The translations under genes and the position numbers were made by a program. From DASUDX01 sp036275365 (lineage in GTDB: Bacteria > Pseudomonadota > Gammaproteobacteria > Nevskiales > Nevskiaceae): DNA of 19,994 bases. Location: contig DASUDX010000090.1 of NCBI GenBank assembly GCA_036275365.1, positions 1 through 19,994 of the forward strand. The letters run 5' to 3'. Below the pieces are notes generated by a model. It was given only the letters and a program-made list of their open reading frames with translations, was not told where the DNA came from and made no database searches. This document shows, in pieces, positions 14,073 to 19,994 of the stretch (position 1 is its first letter; every line of letters starts with the position of its first letter).

Positions 14073-15167
14073 GTGAAGAAAACCTGGATGGCGCTCGCGG
14101 TCGCGAGCCTGGCGGCGACCCCGGCTCTGGCGGTGGAGACCGATGTGGGCCTGGGCGGCGTGTTCGCCTACTCGGTGAGCCAGCACGACGGCGACAGCAC
14201 CGGCAAGGACACCGATGCCGAGAACAATGGCTCCTTCCTGCGGGTGGATGCCTCGGCCAGCGACACCGATCGCGGCATCAAGGCCTTCGTGGTCTATGAG
14301 CGCGGCTTCGACCGCTTCAACAGCGCCAGCGCCAACAACGAGCAGGACGATTTCGTCCGCGAGTTCTATGCCGGCGTGAGCGGCCGCTACGGCACCCTCA
14401 GCTACGGCCGGATGTCGACCTTCTACAAGCAGGCGGGCCAGAAGATCGATCCGTTCTACGACACCTCGATCGCCGGCTTCAACGGCCAGTTCTCCAACGA
14501 GGGCGCGGGCTACGGGCTGTCCAATCTGACCAATGCCTTCACCAGCAACACGGTCGCCTACCAGGCGCCGACCCTGGTGCCCGGCCTGACCCTGCGCGGC
14601 TCGGTCTATCTCAATGACAACGGCGAGGCCCAGGCCGTGGGCGGGGCCAATGACGACGACGACTTCGGCGTCGGCGCTGCCTACGAGAACGCCGATCTCG
14701 GCTTCGCGGTGGGCGTGGAGTACCTCGACATCAACTCGGTGGTCACCCCGACCGCCGGCGCCACGGCCAACACCATCTTCGGCGTCAACAAGCCGGTGAC
14801 CTCCGAGGCGGTGCGCGTCTACGGCGGCTACAAGATCGAGAAGCTCTCGCTGGGCGCCTCCTTCGAGCAGATCGATGTCGAGGACGAGGCCGATCCGCGC
14901 CAGTACATGATGCTGTCGGCCACCTACGCCCTGCTGCCGGACATCCGGGTGGCGGCCACCTACGGCCTGCTCAAGGATGTGGTGCCCAATGCCGCGGCCA
15001 ACCCCAACGGCATCGACGGCGATGGCTTCGCGGTCGGCGCCTTCTACGACATCATCGAGAACCTGACCGGCTATGTGGCCGCCCGCAGCGTCTCGCTGGA
15101 TGCCGGGGATGACATCAGCACGGTGGCGGCCGGCCTGTCCTACGCCTTCGGCACCGATCTGAACTGA
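14073..15167 (+). CDS. Outer membrane porin, Gram-negative trimeric porin type
   Basis: The 364-residue product is a general diffusion porin by its features. A signal peptide (1-20, ending PALA) is followed by alternating beta-strand patterns, acidic loops (DGDSTGKDTDAENN, GGANDDDDFG) and the porin-4-type phrase GVSGRYGTLSYGRMSTF, where RYG.L..GR is the hallmark before loop 3. It should form a 16-stranded barrel for small solutes; substrate choice cannot be read. The start is GTG 14073, supported by GGAGAG (14062-14067) and the perfect signal peptide; the same frame is open further upstream without meaning. The final residues are YAFGTDLN, so the protein does not end in Phe or Trp as most outer membrane barrels do. 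It is a single-gene unit between two strong terminators. Confidence 0.9.
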   Translation: MKKTWMALAVASLAATPALAVETDVGLGGVFAYSVSQHDGDSTGKDTDAENNGSFLRVDASASDTDRGIKAFVVYERGFDRFNSASANNEQDDFVREFYAGVSGRYGTLSYGRMSTFYKQAGQKIDPFYDTSIAGFNGQFSNEGAGYGLSNLTNAFTSNTVAYQAPTLVPGLTLRGSVYLNDNGEAQAVGGANDDDDFGVGAAYENADLGFAVGVEYLDINSVVTPTAGATANTIFGVNKPVTSEAVRVYGGYKIEKLSLGASFEQIDVEDEADPRQYMMLSATYALLPDIRVAATYGLLKDVVPNAAANPNGIDGDGFAVGAFYDIIENLTGYVAARSVSLDAGDDISTVAAGLSYAFGTDLN

Positions 15168-15184
15168 GCCCGGGCGGGTGATCC

Positions 15185-15217
15185 AGGCGGGGCCGGGTGA
15201 CCGGCCCCGCCTTTTTT
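15185..15217 (+). terminator. Intrinsic terminator after the porin gene
   Basis: A perfect 11-base stem, GGCGGGGCCGG (15186-15196) with CCGGCCCCGCC (15201-15211), encloses a 4-base GTGA loop and runs into six T (15212-15217). An A at 15185 can extend the stem by one pair. It lies 17 bases after the porin stop and is the strongest terminator in the window. Confidence 0.95.
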
Positions 15218-15241
15218 CGTGCCGGCGCCGGCCCCGGCCGC

Positions 15242-15247
15242 TACACT
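15242..15247 (+). promoter_or_regulatory. Possible -10 element for lpd
   Basis: TACACT lies 31 bases before the lpd ATG and 24 bases after the T-run of the porin terminator. The terminator makes a separate promoter for lpd likely. No clear -35 box is present, so the call rests on the -10 likeness and on the same CTACACT occurring before galU. Confidence 0.35.
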
Positions 15248-15278
15248 AGCGAAGACGAAAATCCCGGGAAAAAGAACG

Positions 15279-16721
15279 ATGAGCGAGAGCTACGATCTGG
15301 TCGTGATCGGCGGCGGCACCGGTGGCTATCCGGCCGCGATCCGCGCTGGCCAGCTGGGCATGAAGGTGGCCTGCATCAACGCCTGGCTCAACCGGGATGG
15401 CAAGCCGGCCTACGGCGGTACCTGCCTGAATGCCGGCTGCATTCCGTCCAAGGCCCTGCTGGAATCCAGCGAGATGCTGCACAAGGCCCAGCACGAGCTG
15501 GCCACCCACGGCGTGCAGGTGGGGCCGGTGAGCTTCGACCTCGCCGCGATGCAGAAGCGCAAGAACGGCATCTCCAGCAGCCTGACCGGCGGCATCACCC
15601 AGCTGTTCAAGGCCAACAAGGTGGAGGGCCTGGAGGGCACCGGCAAGCTGCTCGGCAATGGCCAGGTGGAATACACCCCGCACAGCGGCGCCAAGCGGGT
15701 GCTCAGCGCCAAGCACATCATCGTTGCCACCGGCTCGGAGCCGGTGGCGCTGAAGATCGCGCCCTTCGACCACCAGCGCATCATCGACTCCTGGGACGCG
15801 CTCGATCTGACCGAGGTGCCGCGCCGTCTGGGCATCATCGGCGCCGGGGTGATCGGCGTCGAACTGGGCAGCGTCTGGGCGCGCCTCGGCTCCAAGGTCA
15901 CCATTCTCGAGGCCCTGCCGGGCTTTCTGCCGATGGTCGACCAGCAGATTGCCAAGGAGGCCCTGCGCCAGTTCACCAAGCAGGGCCTGGAGATCCGCCT
16001 CGGCGCCAAGGTCGCCGGCGCCAAGAACACCGGCAAGGAAGTGCAGGTCGAGTACGAGCTGGAGGGCGCCAAGAAGTCCGAGACCTTCGATGTGCTGATC
16101 GTCGCGGTCGGACGCCGGCCCTACACCCAGGGTCTGGGTGCCGAGACGGTGGGCCTCGCCCTCGACGAGCGCGGCTTCGTCAAGGTCGATGCGCACTACC
16201 GCACCAATGTGCCGGGCATCTATGCCACGGGTGATGTGATCGGCGGCGCCATGCTGGCGCACAAGGCGATCGAGGAAGGGGTGGCGCTGGTCGAGCAGCT
16301 GCACGGCGAGAAGACCGAGGTCAACTACGCCGCCATTCCCAGCGTCATCTACACCACGCCGGAGGTGGCCTGGGTGGGTCTGTCCGAGGAACAGGCCAAG
16401 GCCAAGGGCCACGAGATCAAGACCGGCACCAGTCCCTTCGCCGCCAATGGCCGCGCCAAGGCCCTGGAGGCCGCCAGCGGTCTGGTCAAGGTGATCTCCG
16501 ATGCCAAGTCCGACCGCATCCTCGGCGTGCACATGGTCGGCCCCTATGTCTCCGAGCTGCTGCAGTCCTGTGTGGTGGCCCTGGAGTTCGGCGCCACCAC
16601 TGAGGATTTGCAGCTGACCATGCACGGGCATCCCACTCTGGCAGAGGCCTTGCATGAGGCTTACCTTGCCGCGGATGGCCGTGCCATCCATGCGGTCAAC
16701 AAGCCGCGCAAGGCCGCCTGA
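15279..16721 (+). CDS. lpd: Dihydrolipoyl dehydrogenase (E3)
   Basis: E3 reoxidizes the dihydrolipoyl arm of E2 (here SucB, probably also the pyruvate complex) and passes electrons through FAD to NAD+. The 480-residue product has an N-terminal FAD motif GGGTGG (11-16) and the redox disulfide Cys49/Cys54 in GGTCLNAGCIPSK. A central NAD-binding GAGVIGVELG follows (about 187-196). The second FAD motif is YATGDVIGG, and the C-terminal interface has the catalytic pair His451 and Glu456 in HGHPTLAEALHEAY. Three spots differ from common E3 sequences: GGGTGGYP in place of GxGPGGYV, NAGC in place of NVGC, and Asn34 where an acidic residue usually binds the FAD ribose. GGGA (15265-15268) is a usable ribosome binding site. 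The gene is 5.4 kb from sucAB and behind a terminator. Confidence 0.97.
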   Translation: MSESYDLVVIGGGTGGYPAAIRAGQLGMKVACINAWLNRDGKPAYGGTCLNAGCIPSKALLESSEMLHKAQHELATHGVQVGPVSFDLAAMQKRKNGISSSLTGGITQLFKANKVEGLEGTGKLLGNGQVEYTPHSGAKRVLSAKHIIVATGSEPVALKIAPFDHQRIIDSWDALDLTEVPRRLGIIGAGVIGVELGSVWARLGSKVTILEALPGFLPMVDQQIAKEALRQFTKQGLEIRLGAKVAGAKNTGKEVQVEYELEGAKKSETFDVLIVAVGRRPYTQGLGAETVGLALDERGFVKVDAHYRTNVPGIYATGDVIGGAMLAHKAIEEGVALVEQLHGEKTEVNYAAIPSVIYTTPEVAWVGLSEEQAKAKGHEIKTGTSPFAANGRAKALEAASGLVKVISDAKSDRILGVHMVGPYVSELLQSCVVALEFGATTEDLQLTMHGHPTLAEALHEAYLAADGRAIHAVNKPRKAA

Positions 16722-16780
16722 CCGGCGCGGCGTTTCACTCATCAACACATAAAACCGCCCCTCGGGGCCAAGGGAGAATC

Positions 16781-17359
16781 ATGAAGATGACTGTTCGCGC
16801 CTCGGCGCTCCTGCTCGCCGTGCTGGCCCTGCCCGCGCAGGCCGAGATCTTCGATGTGAATGTCGGCAGCGAGGCCTTCCGCGTGGCGGTCAACGGCCCG
16901 CTGAGCCGGCTGCTGAGCAATGTCAACGGCCAGTACGACTTCGGCACCGTGGTGCGCCCGGAGAACGACGAGGATCTGTTCACCGCCTTCGGTGGCGCCC
17001 TGGTCACCGGCGACGCCGGCGCCCGCGGGATCGATGTGGCGGCCGGCCTCGGAGCGCGCCTGCAGTACACCGGCCGGGAGCGCGATTCCGGCGGTGGCGT
17101 GGCCCTCGGCGGCCAGCTCGAGGCGCGCATCCCGCAGTACGAGCGGGTGGGCTTCCAGACCTACGCCTACTTCCAGCCCGAGGTGATCAGCCTGGGTGAT
17201 GTGGAGGAGCAGAAGGAGTTCGCCGCCAATGTCGATTACCAGGTGCTGCGCGACGGCTCGATCTACCTCGGCTACCGCGTGCTCAAGGTCGACATCGAGA
17301 ATCTGGGCGAAGTCACCGCCGACGATGGCCTGCACTTCGGCCTGCGCCTGAAGTTCTGA
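16781..17359 (+). CDS. YfaZ-like outer membrane protein
   Basis: The 192-residue product has a signal peptide (1-21, ending PAQA) and a short beta-rich mature part. That part starts EIFDVNVGSEAFRVAV and ends in GLHFGLRLKF, with the terminal Phe typical of BAM-inserted barrels. Glycine-flanked strands and tyrosine/phenylalanine girdle residues fit a small 8-10-stranded barrel. The pattern matches the YfaZ family, whose role is unknown although porin-like functions have been suggested. A strong GGGAG (16772-16776) precedes the ATG. Just before it lies a small GCCCC/GGGGC hairpin (16757-16768) that could modulate translation; this is inference. The gene is 59 bases after lpd and 30 bases before yebC, so it may be read through from lpd. 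No terminator is seen on either side. Confidence 0.82.
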   Translation: MKMTVRASALLLAVLALPAQAEIFDVNVGSEAFRVAVNGPLSRLLSNVNGQYDFGTVVRPENDEDLFTAFGGALVTGDAGARGIDVAAGLGARLQYTGRERDSGGGVALGGQLEARIPQYERVGFQTYAYFQPEVISLGDVEEQKEFAANVDYQVLRDGSIYLGYRVLKVDIENLGEVTADDGLHFGLRLKF

Positions 17360-17389
17360 TCCGCCCCCACCTGCGAGCCGCCGTTTCCC

Positions 17390-18109
17390 ATGGGTCGAGG
17401 TCCGAGTATCGAAGGCCGCAAGAATGCGGCCGACGCCCAGAAGGCCAAGGTGTTCACCAAGCTGGTGCGCGAGATCTCCCTCGCGGTCAAGCAGTCGGGC
17501 GCCGATCCGGCCGGCAACCCGCGCCTGCGCCTGGCGATGGACCGGGCGCTGGACGCCAACATGACCCGCGACAAGATCGAGGCGGCGGTCAAGCGGGCGG
17601 CCGGCGAGGGCGCTGATGCCGCCGTCGAGGTGCGCTACGAGGGCTATGGCCCGGGCGGGGCGGCGGTGATCGTCGATTGCGTCACCGACAATCCGACCCG
17701 CACGGTGGCCGAGGTGCGGCATGCCCTGTCCAAGCACGGCGGCAATCTCGGCACCAGCGGGTCGGTGGCCTTCCAGTTCACCCAGACCGGGCAGATCTGG
17801 CTGGATCTGCGCGCCGATCCCGCCCAGGAAGACCGCGTGCTGGAGATCGGTCTCGACGCCGGCGCCGATGATGTGCAGACCGCCGAGGGCTGGTGCGAGG
17901 TGCTGACCCCGCCGGCCGGGCTGGAGTCGGTACGAAAGGCGCTGCAGGCGGCGGGTCTCGAGATCGCCGACGCCAAGGTGACCCTGCGCCCGAACACCCC
18001 GACCGTGCTCAGCGGCGAGGCCGCCGAGGCCTTTGGCCGCCTGCTCGATCGTCTGGACGAGCTGGACGATGTGCAGAATGTCTATCACAACGCGGATCTG
18101 CCCTCCTGA
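17390..18109 (+). CDS. yebC: YebC/PmpR-family protein (translation/transcription factor)
   Basis: YebC-family proteins are cytoplasmic three-domain proteins. Some act as transcriptional regulators (PmpR), and the family has also been linked to relief of ribosome stalling at proline runs. The 239-residue product has the N-terminal helical domain (MGRGPSIEGRKNAADAQKAKVFTKL, shown in two parts: MGRGPSIEG at 1-9 and FTKLVREI at 22-29), then NPRLRLAMDRAL and NMTRDKIEAAVKR. The acidic middle domain contains EVRYEGYGPGGAAVIVDCVTDN in two conserved runs, and the C-terminal domain ends GRLLDRLDELDDVQNVYHN. Length fits the family (about 240-250). The MGRGPSIE start differs from the MAGHSKW start of E. 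coli YebC. It is the first gene of the ruv cluster, and its TGA overlaps the proposed ruvC start. Confidence 0.95.
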   Translation: MGRGPSIEGRKNAADAQKAKVFTKLVREISLAVKQSGADPAGNPRLRLAMDRALDANMTRDKIEAAVKRAAGEGADAAVEVRYEGYGPGGAAVIVDCVTDNPTRTVAEVRHALSKHGGNLGTSGSVAFQFTQTGQIWLDLRADPAQEDRVLEIGLDAGADDVQTAEGWCEVLTPPAGLESVRKALQAAGLEIADAKVTLRPNTPTVLSGEAAEAFGRLLDRLDELDDVQNVYHNADLPS

Positions 18110-18630
18110 ACCCGATCCGCCTGCTCGGGGTTGATCCTGGCTCGCGCTACACCGGCTGGGGCGTGATCGATGTCCTCGGCAGCCGCTCCCAGCTGGTGGC
18201 CTGCGGTCGGCTCAATGTGGCCGAAGGGGAATTCCCGGTGCGCCTGCTGGCGATCTACCAGGGTCTGCAGGCGGTGATCCAGGAACACCAGCCACTCGAG
18301 GCGGCGGTGGAGGAGACCTTCATCAACCGCAGCAATGCCCAGAGCGCCCTGGTGCTGGGCCAGGCGCGGGGGGCGGCGATCTGCGCGCTGGCGGTCGCCG
18401 GTCTGCCGGTGGCCGAGTACGCAGCCCCCCAGGTCAAGCTCGCCATCGCCGGCAGCGGCCGGGCGGAAAAGGAACAGATCCAGCACATGGTCAAGATCCT
18501 GCTCAAGACCCAGGTCCGGCTCGCCGCCGACGCCGCGGATGCCCTGGCGGTGGCGCTGACCCATGCCCATGTGCGCCAGACCCAGCAGCGCACCGGTACC
18601 ACGCTGCTGCGCCAGTGGGGGCGGCGATGA
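18106..18630 (+). CDS. ruvC: Holliday junction resolvase RuvC (apparent CTG start)
   Basis: RuvC is the dimeric endonuclease that cuts four-way junctions after RuvAB branch migration. Counting from CTG 18106, the product has 174 residues, against 173 in E. coli. All four acidic catalytic residues are in place: Asp10 (LLGVDPGSRYTG), Glu69 (AVEETF), Asp142 and Asp145 (AADAADALA). The loop RSNAQSALVLGQARG is also conserved. The start is odd: no ATG, GTG or TTG lies in frame close to the conserved N-terminus. CTG at 18106-18108 overlaps the yebC TGA as CTGA, exactly where an ATGA would be expected. Either CTG is used with translational coupling or the base is an error or mutation. No Shine-Dalgarno is visible. 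The gene ends with an ATGA overlap onto ruvA. Confidence 0.9.
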   Translation: MNPIRLLGVDPGSRYTGWGVIDVLGSRSQLVACGRLNVAEGEFPVRLLAIYQGLQAVIQEHQPLEAAVEETFINRSNAQSALVLGQARGAAICALAVAGLPVAEYAAPQVKLAIAGSGRAEKEQIQHMVKILLKTQVRLAADAADALAVALTHAHVRQTQQRTGTTLLRQWGRR

Positions 18631-19220
18631 TCGGCCGGCTCAGCGGACGCCTGCTGCTCAAGCAGCCGCCGCTGCTGCTGATCGATGTCGGCGGCGTCGG
18701 CTATGAAGTGGAAGCGCCGATGTCCACCTTCTACAAGCTGCCGGCCCTGGGCGAGCCGGTGGTGCTGCTGACCCATCTGGCGATCGCCGAGGACGCGCAC
18801 CGGCTGTTCGGCTTCATCAGCACTGCCGAGAAGACCCTGTTCCGCGAGCTGATCCGCATTTCCGGGGTCGGCCCCAAGCTCGCCCTGTCCCTGCTCTCCG
18901 GGATCGGCGTCGAGGAGTTCTGGTCGGCCATCCGCAACAGCGAGGTCGCCCGCCTGACCAAGGTGCCGGGAATCGGCAAGAAGACCGCCGAGCGTCTGGT
19001 GGTGGAAATGCGCGACCGCGCCGGGGCGCCGCTCGGCAGCGAGGGCCTGCCCGGGGCGCCGGCGGCGGTGGCGGACAGTCCGCTGCAGGAGGCGCGCGCC
19101 GCGCTGGCCGCACTCGGCTACAAGAGCGCCGAGATTGATCGCTTCACCCAGGCCGTGCATCGTGAGGGCATGAGCACCGAAGCGATCATCCAGGAAGCCT
19201 TGAAGCGCGCCATCCGATGA
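18627..19220 (+). CDS. ruvA: Holliday junction branch migration protein RuvA
   Basis: RuvA tetramers clamp the Holliday junction and load RuvB motors. The 197-residue product starts MIGRLSGRLL, forms the N-terminal OB-type domain (1-62) and keeps the acidic pin Glu55-Asp56 that opens the crossover. Two helix-hairpin-helix motifs follow, ISGVGPKLA (78-86) and VPGIGKKTA (113-121). After a flexible Ala/Gly/Pro linker (about 131-150) comes domain III (151-197, with ALAALGYKSAEI), which binds RuvB. Length matches the family. The start at 18627 overlaps the ruvC stop as ATGA and the stop overlaps ruvB as ATGA. An in-frame GTG 12 bases upstream is inside ruvC and less likely. Nothing is abnormal in this gene. 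Confidence 0.97.
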   Translation: MIGRLSGRLLLKQPPLLLIDVGGVGYEVEAPMSTFYKLPALGEPVVLLTHLAIAEDAHRLFGFISTAEKTLFRELIRISGVGPKLALSLLSGIGVEEFWSAIRNSEVARLTKVPGIGKKTAERLVVEMRDRAGAPLGSEGLPGAPAAVADSPLQEARAALAALGYKSAEIDRFTQAVHREGMSTEAIIQEALKRAIR

Positions 19221-19994
19221 GCCTCGAACCCAGCAGTGGCCGGCTGGTCTCGGCCCAGGCCGGCGGCGAGGAGGAGCGCATCGACCGCGCCATCCGCCCG
19301 CAGAAACTCGCCGACTATGTGGGTCAGCCGGCGGTGCGCGAGCAGATGGGGATCTCGATCGAGGCGGCGCGCCGCCGCGGCGATGCCCTCGACCATGTGC
19401 TGATCTTCGGCCCGCCGGGTCTGGGCAAGCCCACGCTGGCCCACATCCTCGCCCAGGAAATGGGGGTGAACCTGCGCCAGACCTCCGGCCCGGTGCTGGA
19501 GCGCCCGGGCGATCTGGCGGCCCTGCTCACCAATCTGGAGCCGCGCGATCTGCTGTTCGTCGACGAGATCCACCGCCTCTCGCCGGTGGTCGAGGAGGTG
19601 CTCTATCCGGCGATGGAGGATTACCAGCTCGACATCCTGATCGGCGAGGGCCCGGCGGCGCGCTCGATCAAGCTCGACCTGCCGCCGTTCACCCTGATCG
19701 GCGCCACCACCCGCGCCGGCCTGCTCACCAGCCCGCTGCGCGACCGCTTCGGCATCGTGCAGCGCCTGGAGTTCTACTCGGTCGACGACCTCGCGCGCAT
19801 CGTGCAGCGCTCGGCCGGGATTCTCGGGGCGCCGATCGATTCGCTGGGCGGGCTCGAGATCGCGCGCCGCTCGCGCGGGACGCCGCGCATCGCCAACCGG
19901 CTGCTGCGCCGCGTCCGCGATTACGCCGAGGTGAGGGGCGACGGCACCATCACCGCCGCGACCGCCCAGGCCGCGCTGACGCTGCTCGACGTCG
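19217..19994 (+). CDS. ruvB: Holliday junction ATP-dependent helicase RuvB (3' partial, altered Walker A)
   Basis: RuvB is the hexameric AAA+ motor that drives branch migration with RuvA. The window holds 259 codons of about 340; the C-terminal winged-helix domain is cut off. Visible are the N-terminal linker (IDRAIRPQKLADYVGQ), Walker A as GPPGLGKPT (65-73), Walker B LFVDEIHRLS, the RuvA-contact and pore region around YPAMEDYQLDI, sensor 1 IGATTRAG, the arginine finger in SPLRDRFG, and sensor 2 GTPRIANRLLRR. The Walker A is abnormal: the residue after Lys71 is Pro72 (CCC at 19430-19432), where the family has Thr, the Mg-coordinating residue. The rest of the frame is intact and highly conserved. 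The gene starts in an ATGA overlap with ruvA. Confidence 0.96.
   Translation, partial: MSLEPSSGRLVSAQAGGEEERIDRAIRPQKLADYVGQPAVREQMGISIEAARRRGDALDHVLIFGPPGLGKPTLAHILAQEMGVNLRQTSGPVLERPGDLAALLTNLEPRDLLFVDEIHRLSPVVEEVLYPAMEDYQLDILIGEGPAARSIKLDLPPFTLIGATTRAGLLTSPLRDRFGIVQRLEFYSVDDLARIVQRSAGILGAPIDSLGGLEIARRSRGTPRIANRLLRRVRDYAEVRGDGTITAATAQAALTLLDV
19989..19992. other. Only ACGT tetranucleotide found in the window
   Basis: Reading the whole window by eye, I found ACGT only here, inside GACGTC (19988-19993) in the ruvB codons for Asp-Val. Elsewhere the Asp-Val, Asn-Val, His-Val and Tyr-Val codon pairs I checked use GAT, AAT, CAT and TAT, which avoids the tetranucleotide. Confidence 0.8.

Noticed and set aside
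10427..15247. CTAG sites limited to non-coding DNA or a stop codon (near 10427, 12991, 14006, 15245)
   Set aside because: CTAG scarcity inside genes is widespread in proteobacteria and follows partly from rare CTA codons, so it is not treated as special here.
15246..16748. A 500-codon open frame on the minus strand opposite lpd
   Set aside because: Same in-phase antisense effect of high GC. The sense strand has a complete, conserved Lpd with all motifs.

Overview
The window is a high-GC stretch of a Gram-negative chromosome, most likely a gammaproteobacterium near Lysobacterales (Xanthomonadales) or Nevskiales. This rests on the E. coli-like order of the cytochrome c maturation genes, the yebC-ruvC-ruvA-ruvB order, a YebC with the MGRGPSIE N-terminus that I recall from Xanthomonas-type proteins, and two outer membrane protein genes. 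The placement is inference; no rRNA, tRNA, IS element, prophage, CRISPR array or replication origin is visible.

Layout from left to right. (1) 1-3788: the end of a System I cytochrome c maturation operon, ccmF (cut by the window edge), ccmG, ccmH and ccmI, tightly packed with ATGA overlaps. A MaoC-type hot-dog dehydratase gene follows 25 bases later. (2) 4814-5716: galU. (3) 5726-5803: an inverted array of CTGGAAA units filling most of the galU-sucA gap. (4) 5808-9923: sucA and sucB, the E1 and E2 of 2-oxoglutarate dehydrogenase, with a small DUF6265-type exported protein gene 2 bases after sucB. (5) 10427-13900: a cytochrome P450 on the minus strand, a divergent AraC-family regulator and a PF10118-type diiron-like hydrolase, which look like a small regulated oxidation module; a strong terminator closes it. 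(6) 14073-15167: a trimeric-type porin with its own terminator. (7) 15279-16721: lpd, the E3 partner of SucAB, separated from sucB by about 5.4 kb. (8) 16781-17359: a YfaZ-like outer membrane protein. (9) 17390-19994: yebC, ruvC, ruvA and ruvB (cut by the right edge), the Holliday-junction processing operon. Every intergenic gap is under 200 bases; the longest is 13901-14072.

Most genes are ordinary housekeeping genes. Three things stand out. First, the tetranucleotide ACGT is almost absent: reading by eye I find it once, at 19989-19992, where base composition alone predicts dozens. Asp, Asn, His and Tyr codons before Val are almost always the T-ending form, so ACGT is specifically avoided inside genes. 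Second, the ruv operon has two oddities: ruvC has no ATG, GTG or TTG start and seems to begin at a CTG in a CTGA overlap, and RuvB has Pro in place of the invariant Walker A Thr. Third, the CTGGAAA element reaches almost to the sucA start codon and may supply its ribosome binding site. I did not find a clear new multi-gene system; the ACGT depletion is the best lead to something not named by the annotation, such as a past or present restriction-modification or DNA-modification system.
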